This document shows, one piece after another, positions 1 to 6,000 of a stretch of 10,300 nucleotides of DNA. A program made the translations under genes and the position numbers. Under the pieces are notes generated by a model that worked only from the letters and a program-made list of their open reading frames with translations, was not told the origin of the DNA and made no database searches. The DNA is taken from assembly GCA_013214445.1 (NCBI GenBank), contig JABSPG010000011.1, forward strand, positions 1-10,300, read 5' to 3'. This stretch comes from Ekhidna sp. (GTDB lineage: Bacteria; Bacteroidota; Bacteroidia; Cytophagales; Cyclobacteriaceae). Each line of letters opens with the position of its first letter. Position 1 is the stretch's first letter.

Positions 1-693
1 ACCAGATACACCATCAGCTATTGCAAATAGGGCCGCTTGTTGAGCCGCAGTTCTGTTAGCATCTTGCTGATCTTCCCATGTAAGGTCTCCATCTTCAAAC
101 ATCTCACGAACAGCATTTTCAACTTGCATGTCGTTATAACTGTGATAAGCACCTCCAGCAATAGCACCTCCAACAGTGCCAATGAGAGGAACACCTGAAG
201 CTGTACCAAGAGCTGCACCCGTTGCAATTCCTGGAGCCATTTTAGCGAATTCACCTGTAACTTGTTTACCTAGACCTGTTAGGAAATTATCTTGTTCAGG
301 ATTATTGAAATATAGGTCTGAAGCAGCTTTACTTCGAACCAATTCATAAGTTAGTCTGCGACGTAACTCTGGATCTTGTGTGTTTTGCAACATGTCGTAA
401 TAACGACGAGCTTCGTTCTGTTTCGAGATACCATCTTGAATATCTCCCAACATTGCAAGAATTCCCGTATTGTCTTCATAATCTACAGGATTCTCATATT
501 CACGTAGTTGATCTTCAGATACGCTATCGAGATAATTTACAGTTCTCCCATCTGATGTTTGTGTTTGTTTCAGTTGTTCCCCAGAATCAATACGTGACAA
601 AACATTCTGAATCTGTTCTTCAGTTGCATATGCAGGGAATCTATACGTTTTCCCGTTGTGTTCACGTGTAATTTTCTCTAGTGGATTGTTCAT
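1..693 (-). CDS. Ejection-type virion protein, N-terminal 231 residues (3' end outside window)
   Basis: ATG at 691-693 opens a frame with no stop through position 1, giving exactly 231 codons. It starts MNNPLEKITREHNGKTYRFP, followed by AYATEEQIQNVL; short N-terminal modules with a P-x-x-A-T-x-E-Q-I pattern occur in several phage proteins. Residues 61-150 are charged and helical. About 161-192 is a hydrophobic Gly/Ala stretch (GIATGAALGTASGVPLIG, then GGAIAGGAYHSY) that could enter or cross a membrane, followed by an acidic helical part. The stop of the upstream gene and this start form TAATATG; the only GGTGG-like purine run is about 14 bases away, so translation probably depends on re-initiation. 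Place in the operon and the membrane-active stretch suggest a large internal virion protein of the DNA-ejection apparatus, like T7 gp15/gp16 in role; family and any enzymatic domain cannot be judged without the rest. Confidence 0.68.
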   Translation of the reverse strand, partial: MNNPLEKITREHNGKTYRFPAYATEEQIQNVLSRIDSGEQLKQTQTSDGRTVNYLDSVSEDQLREYENPVDYEDNTGILAMLGDIQDGISKQNEARRYYDMLQNTQDPELRRRLTYELVRSKAASDLYFNNPEQDNFLTGLGKQVTGEFAKMAPGIATGAALGTASGVPLIGTVGGAIAGGAYHSYNDMQVENAVREMFEDGDLTWEDQQDANRTAAQQAALFAIADGVSG

Positions 694-694
694 A

Positions 695-2455
695 TTATCG
701 ACGATATCCACCAGTAAGCATAAAATCAGACATTGTCATTCCGTCTTCAGGTGTAGGATCACGATCTGGTTGTTTATTCATTTCTATCATCTTAGACAGC
801 CATGAAGGTACTTCAGGTTCTTCAATTGCAGGTTTATCAAGGAGAACATCAATAGGACCAGCAGAATCACCCATAAGAGCAGCGATAGCTGAACTGTTTC
901 CTGTATATGTTGAGGCAAGACCTGCTTGAGCTTTTTCAATACGATCAATTGCCGTGTTATACATATCTTTCGTTCTCGCGTCCATACGGCTAGGATCGAA
1001 ATTACCTAGATCATCAACAAACGCACCCTGAAGTTGTTCAATAATTCTGCGGTTCTGGTTGAGAGCAATTTCATACCCTTTAGCTTCGTTTTGACGTGCA
1101 TAACGTTCTTCATTAACACCGAGTTCACGTTCACGTAAAGCTCTCGCACGCGCTTTATCAGCTAGTTGTTCATTTCTATATGCGTCATTTGCAGCATCAC
1201 GTTCAGCTTGTCTTTGGTCAGCAAGTACATCACGACCTCTACGATATTCACGTTCTTCTTGTGCAATAGCTTCCTGACGTGCCCTTTGCTTACGTGTGTC
1301 TTGTTCTGAAATGAAGTTAGCTAGACCATCACCAACAGAATCTCCTGAAAGTAGATTAATACCTAGACGTGTCAAAGGATTTTCGAAGTACGATTCGAAT
1401 TTAGACATTTTAGGTTCGTCATACGATGCAATACCGAGAACCGCGTCTGAACGATCTTTATCTTCTTCTGTAATCAATCCACCGTCTTTTTTACCTGCAA
1501 GAGACACTGTACCAATACCATTAGCATTGAAGAAATCATTGCCAATACCTGTTGCACTGATGTTAGCTGTAGGAGCTGATCCACCACCGGTTGCTGTTGA
1601 CAATCCTCCCATAACAGCCATTGGATTCCCTGTAAATGCACCAGCTGCCATAGAACCTACACCCAGAGCAATTTGAAGAGGATTCGGTGAATTTTTCTGT
1701 GTTGTTTCGGATGTTGTATCAAAAATTTGAGTAGGGTATTGGTAACCAAGTTGGGACAAGTTGATCATATCTTCACGACCCTGGTTACGTTCCTGATTGA
1801 ACTCAGAGAAATCAAAATCACGTTCCATTTGATCGAGTGTACGAGTTACAGTCCCTGCATTAATAAGGTCTTGATTATCTTGACGATATAGATTAAATGC
1901 TTGAAGCCCGCCTTGAAGATTCATATTAGTATCTTCGTAGAATCTATCCATACCCTGGTTAAACGAAGCTTGACGTTGAGCAGCCATCATGTCACCAATA
2001 CGATCTTCTGTCTCTGCTCTTAGACGTGCTTCAGCAAGGACCTGACCAGAACCTCCAAAAGAACCTTTGTTAGCAGTTTGTGAAGCAAGAGCAGCAGAAT
2101 TTTCCTCGTAACGTTCTTGAAGATCACCAATAGTACGCTCTAAAACAGCTTCGTCATACGGGTTCATAAAACGTGCAAGATTCTCAGATGTAGGACCTTC
2201 AGCAAGATTCCCAAAGCCCATACCTAGGAGAGTTTCTGCATCACCTGCAAAGTCTCTACGCTCAGCTCCTGAGAAGATTCTATCAAATGCTGTTTGTTCA
2301 CCTTCAGAAAGACCCGCAATACGTTGTCCGTCATACGCCTGGAATTCTCCGTTGAATGCTTCAGGGAGACGTTTAACAATATCATCTAGTAATGCTTGAT
2401 ATCCTGGATCAACATCTACTGTATTTTTCTGTGTCGTTTTGTTTTTACTAGCCAA
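695..2455 (-). CDS. Internal virion / DNA-ejection-like protein (586 aa)
   Basis: Numbered from TTG 2455. Residues about 41-60 hold YDGQRIAGLSEGEQTAFD and about 97-135 hold MNPYDEAVLERTI, then a helix and KGSFGGSG. The set Y-x-G-x-R-[IV]-A-x-[LF], N-P-Y, and G-[AS]-F-G-G-S is familiar to me from large phage proteins annotated as tail, DNA-transfer or ejection proteins. Next come an Ala/Gly/Met-rich hydrophobic stretch (about 257-285), a Gly/Thr/Asn-rich flexible part, and a highly charged helical, coiled-coil-like region rich in Arg, Glu and Ala (about 384-475). No signal peptide. These traits suit a protein packaged in the particle and released with the DNA, but that role is inferred. Stop TAA at 695-697 is one base from the next ATG. 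An internal scaffold or tail-associated protein is the alternative. Confidence 0.65.
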   Translation of the reverse strand: MASKNKTTQKNTVDVDPGYQALLDDIVKRLPEAFNGEFQAYDGQRIAGLSEGEQTAFDRIFSGAERRDFAGDAETLLGMGFGNLAEGPTSENLARFMNPYDEAVLERTIGDLQERYEENSAALASQTANKGSFGGSGQVLAEARLRAETEDRIGDMMAAQRQASFNQGMDRFYEDTNMNLQGGLQAFNLYRQDNQDLINAGTVTRTLDQMERDFDFSEFNQERNQGREDMINLSQLGYQYPTQIFDTTSETTQKNSPNPLQIALGVGSMAAGAFTGNPMAVMGGLSTATGGGSAPTANISATGIGNDFFNANGIGTVSLAGKKDGGLITEEDKDRSDAVLGIASYDEPKMSKFESYFENPLTRLGINLLSGDSVGDGLANFISEQDTRKQRARQEAIAQEEREYRRGRDVLADQRQAERDAANDAYRNEQLADKARARALRERELGVNEERYARQNEAKGYEIALNQNRRIIEQLQGAFVDDLGNFDPSRMDARTKDMYNTAIDRIEKAQAGLASTYTGNSSAIAALMGDSAGPIDVLLDKPAIEEPEVPSWLSKMIEMNKQPDRDPTPEDGMTMSDFMLTGGYRR

Positions 2456-2879
2456 GAATTCTTCCTCTCGTAACAAGTCCGCTGTTTCTATTATAGTCGA
2501 AAACTTCCAAATAGAACTGTGTCCCGTTTAGCTTAGCTTTTTCTTTACATTTTTGTAACAATTGTTTACGAAGTTTTAGTGAATTATAGTCTGGATGTAC
2601 CCAAAAGAGAAGATTAGAAAGAAAACAATCATCATTCCACCAATTTTCAAATTTTGTAAAAATAACACCACCGATGATTTTATCTTCTATTTCAAGGACA
2701 TAACCACCATTGTTACTGATGTCTTCAAACAAATGAAATAGAATATCTTGCGCATTAAATCCTCGATTTATTACATCCCATAGATATTGAGTATCATGGA
2801 TAATTTTTACAATATCGTGCGTATGAACTTTTCGAAGTTTAGGTTCCGATTTGCTTTCGGATTTTTGCAATCCACTCAT
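2448..2879 (-). CDS. GNAT-like acetyltransferase-fold protein, possibly degenerate (143 aa)
   Basis: Residues about 60-100 show a GNAT-like series of strands: YVLEIEDKIIGGVIFTKFEN, WWNDDCF, then LLFWVHPDYN, followed by a Lys-rich helix and the strand TQFYLEVFDYN. Small GNAT proteins with a Trp-Trp pair before the V-x-P strand are found in virion-gene clusters of many phages; their substrates are generally unknown. In the acetyl-CoA loop the usual R-G-x-G-x-G is replaced by NSLKLR, with no glycines, so cofactor binding is doubtful. The end is short: after FDYNRN only about a dozen residues remain, so the last strand may be missing. Hand count gives about 32% GC for 2521-2880 against roughly 40-47% nearby, suggesting separate acquisition. 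ATG 2879 follows AGGAGG at 11 bases. The end overlaps the next gene's start by 8 bases. Fold call moderate, activity uncertain. Confidence 0.6.
   Translation of the reverse strand: MSGLQKSESKSEPKLRKVHTHDIVKIIHDTQYLWDVINRGFNAQDILFHLFEDISNNGGYVLEIEDKIIGGVIFTKFENWWNDDCFLSNLLFWVHPDYNSLKLRKQLLQKCKEKAKLNGTQFYLEVFDYNRNSGLVTRGRILG
2461..2468 (-). promoter_or_regulatory. Ribosome binding site fixing the TTG start at 2455
   Basis: AGAGGAAG on the minus strand stands five bases before TTG at 2453-2455, with AGGA seven bases away. An upstream in-frame TTG at 2474-2476 would place this purine tract inside the coding region and has no comparable site, so the 2455 start (MASKNKTTQ) is preferred. Confidence 0.65.
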
Positions 2880-3030
2880 CTAAAATTTGACCTCCTGATT
2901 CGTTATCACCCTCACCTAACCACGTAACTACGTCTTCAGGAATCATATATTCTCCACGAGAAGCTTTAATAACTGTATCGTCTGCTCGACCTTTATTTTC
3001 AGATTGTAGAAGTTGTGTTAGAGGGTCCAT
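2839..3030 (-). CDS. Small virion-associated-like protein with GEYMIPEDVV motif (63 aa)
   Basis: ATG at 3028-3030, stop TAA at 2839-2841. The core reads SRGEYMIPEDVVTWLGEGDN, followed by Gly-Gly and an amphipathic C-terminal helix (LDEWIAKIRKQ). From memory, the pattern G-E-[YF]-[MV]-I-P-x-D-V-V-x-x-[LI]-G-x-G-[SD] with a following G-x-x-x-L-D occurs in small or C-terminal modules of phage structural proteins, usually beside tail and ejection genes; its function is not established. No convincing Shine-Dalgarno precedes the ATG (only a weak GTGG), so translation may be coupled to the fibre or start leaderless. The frame is the same as the fibre's, separated by a TAG and five sense codons. Its last 41 bases overlap the next gene. 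Short, but the motif and fit between neighbours support it as real. Confidence 0.72.
   Translation of the reverse strand: MDPLTQLLQSENKGRADDTVIKASRGEYMIPEDVVTWLGEGDNESGGQILDEWIAKIRKQIGT
2891..2896 (-). promoter_or_regulatory. Ribosome binding site of the GNAT-like gene
   Basis: AGGAGG on the minus strand, 11 bases before ATG 2879 and inside the coding region of the 63-aa gene, where it spans its Ser-Gly-Gly codons. It is the strongest Shine-Dalgarno in the window, though its spacing is somewhat long. Confidence 0.6.
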
Positions 3031-3036
3031 AGCAGC

Positions 3037-3045
3037 ATTATACCA
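3037..3045 (-). promoter_or_regulatory. Extended -10 promoter-like motif before the 63-aa gene
   Basis: The minus strand reads TGGTATAAT, a perfect extended -10 (TGnTATAAT), in the 15-base gap between the fibre stop and the next ATG. No convincing -35 is seen at 16-18 bp spacing. Transcription seven bases downstream would begin at A of the ATG (3030), giving a leaderless message. The match is exact, but activity is unproven and chance is possible in an AT-rich gap. Confidence 0.3.
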
Positions 3046-6000
3046 CTATTTCTTTGTCACGATGACTTCTAGTCTTGCGTAGTACCATTGGTCACCAGAA
3101 CCTTCAGCAGAGGGTCTTAAAGTAATCCGGGTGTTGCCGTTTTGTCCTTCAAGAAGAAAATAATTACGATAGAAACGTTTGTTTGATGGAACACTTGAAT
3201 AATTAATTTTATCAAAATTTACTGTTGGTATGTTTAAACCTTGCGTAAAATCTCCTGCTTTCCATTCAATATCGTGTTGCGTGTCTGCATACCGAATATA
3301 AGTATTAACTTCAACAAAGTCATTAATATTTAAACTTGGAATTTGAACTTCCACTTTGTTATTTCGATACGTTGTACCTGAAAAACTATCTGTTCCTAGC
3401 TCATCTACATAAGATTCTGTAATAGCACCTCGCTGGATTTTATTCCCAATAATAGCTTCAGTGGCAATCAACGTGTCTACGTCAAGAGTACCAGCGGTGA
3501 TAATATCTGCGTTCAGTTCAATAGCTGAAGTCGATCCATCGTCAACCAATCGAATAGACGACAATCTACCATTTCCATCAATTTGAATTGTGTATGAAGC
3601 TGAAAGGTTTGTTTCAAGAGACCCTAGGTCATTTTCTACCTGTGTTACTCGTGTATTTGCCAGCGTTGTCACAGAAGCATTTACGTCACCGATTTGAGAT
3701 GTAAGTGTTTGACCCGCCGCGGAAAGGGCTTCAAGAGTTCCCCCAAGAGCACCTTCAACACGTGTTTCAAGTGTTTGATCTAAATTAGCAGCGGCGGTGA
3801 TGGCATCAGCTTCAGCTTGGTTAATATCAGCACCTAAATCAGAACGAATGGCTCCTTCGCGAGTGTTAGTATAATTCGTAGCATTCGTACCTGCTGTGTT
3901 AATAGCATCGGTTTCGGCCTGACTGATTTGACCTGTAAGTGTACTTGAGAGACTTGTAAGATCACTAGCTGTTGTGTAATCACCTTCAATGGTTGATACA
4001 GTAGTTTGAACATTTTCAACTGTTGAATTTAAATTAGAAAACGTAGGGTCTTCGGAGTCTAGGGCATATTGGATAGTTGCTCGTGCAATTTCAACACCTT
4101 GGCCGTTTGTTCCTGTAGAGAAAATGCCTAGAACATCCCCACCACCAGAAATTGCAATTGGAACATCGTAATAGAATGTGTAAAATTGCCAAGAACCTGT
4201 TAAATTAGACGATCCAGCCAAAAGACCCGAATTACCATTATCCGCTGTCGAATACACTACTGCAAACGTAGTAGAAGGGTCAAGGCTAGGTTGTTTAGCA
4301 AGAACGTCGATACGAATACGTTTACCCATGAAATTGAGAGCAGTGTCTCTAGGAATACCTACGTAATAACCGTTCGTGTTACCAGTAGTATCAGGAGTTA
4401 CAGATGAAACATTTCTAACAGTTACAACACCTGCCTGTCCGAAAACGTTTGCTCTAAATTCTGATGTTGCAGCTGAACCTGTCGTACCTACATCAAGCGC
4501 ATCATATACAACAGTAAACTGACTCCCTGTTTCTTGAAGAGTTGTTACGTCAGCTTCTAGAGTATCTACACGAGTCGATGCTGCATACTGATTAGGTAAA
4601 TCTGCAATAGTACTCTCGTTTGTTTCTGCAATACCTCGTACAGAAGTAACTTCTTGTGTAAGCGTATCCAAGTTTCCAACAGTAGTCGTCAACAGATTAT
4701 TTGTATTAGTAATATCTGTAATATCAGTAACTTCAATAGATGCCACACGAATAGTAACCCCCGGAGATGGATCAGCACTACTCATCCGCAAACCAAATCT
4801 AGCATATACAGCATCAGTGAATGATGAATAATCTGCTGTACCTAGTGGTCCGTAAGTACCTTCAAGAACTTTTACTCCCGTTGTTGTATAGTCTGTACTT
4901 GTTCCGAAAGTACTGCCTGTAAGTCCTGTACCTGTTCCATCTAATACCCAACCTCCAAGAGAAATATCGGCAACACCATCTGTTGGAAGAGACACAATTT
5001 TAAAAATTACGCGAACTTTAAATGTAGGAGTTTCAGTAACAGGGATTAAAGGTCTGTGCAATAGACGTGTACCAGAAGCTGTCCAGGTTTGTTCGATAGA
5101 TGTGCCAATATCAGGATCGTTTATAATTGGACCCGAAGCCGCAGGAACATTCTCTGGAAGTCCGTAGCGCTCTGGCGTGAATTGTTCAAGGTTATTTAAA
5201 GTACTGGGAACAAGTGTTGTAGATGTTCCGATAGCAATAGATTCTAAAGAATCAACACGAGAAGCTTCGGCCTTATCATTTTCAAGAGACACAGTAGCCG
5301 CGAGCGCATCGTCAACATCTGACCTAAGGTCTACAACCGTTGTGTTTACAAGAGGATTTAGCGTGTCGTTAATTGATGTTACATCTGTTTGAATCGCATT
5401 GATATCTGTAATATCATCAATTTCAAAAGAAGCTACACGAACAATAACACCGCCCGTACTACTTTCACTTGTATCTAAACGAAAACCAAAGCGGTAAATA
5501 TCAGCTAGGTTTGCACTAGGGAACGTCGTTGTAAGCCCTGTTGAACCTGAAGGACCAATTGTAGATTCAAGCGTATAGACACCTGTTGACGTGTACTCTG
5601 TACTTGGGAAAAATCTTGTTGAATTTGTTTTTTCAGTATAATCACCTTCCATACCCGCTGCGACAAATCCGAAACGTACATTAGCATCCGAAGGCATACT
5701 TACAATTCTGAACGTGCAACGCAGCCTGTATTTTCGTGTTGTTGGAAATGTTGGGATTACACCCTTCGTCATAATGTTCGTTCCAACGGTAGTCCAGTTT
5801 AATTCAGCGCAAGCACCAAGCTCATTATCTGTGACAACAGTAGCAGTTACATCAGAGAGAGATGAAGGATTTCCGAAACGACTATTGCTGAACTGAGAGA
5901 GTACAGATGCTCGGCTTGGGAAGATATATGAAGTAGATTCTGTTAGACCAGCTTGAATACTTGTTACAAGAGATGCTTCGGCTTTTTCGTTTTCAAGATC

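Noticed and set aside
18..254. Minus-strand 78-codon frame rich in Leu and Val
   Set aside because: It is an out-of-frame reading of the Gly/Ala-rich part of the gene that starts at 693; the apparent hydrophobic protein is a by-product of that codon pattern.
681..929. Plus-strand frame of 82 codons opposite the end of the ejection-like gene and the start of the next
   Set aside because: It lies opposite two well-supported minus-strand genes and shows no recognisable motif.
3021..3038. Six-codon mini-frame starting at ATG 3038 (MLLWTL) as a leader peptide
   Set aside because: It would need the TATAAT motif as its start region, has no ribosome site, and overlaps the better-supported ATG at 3030.
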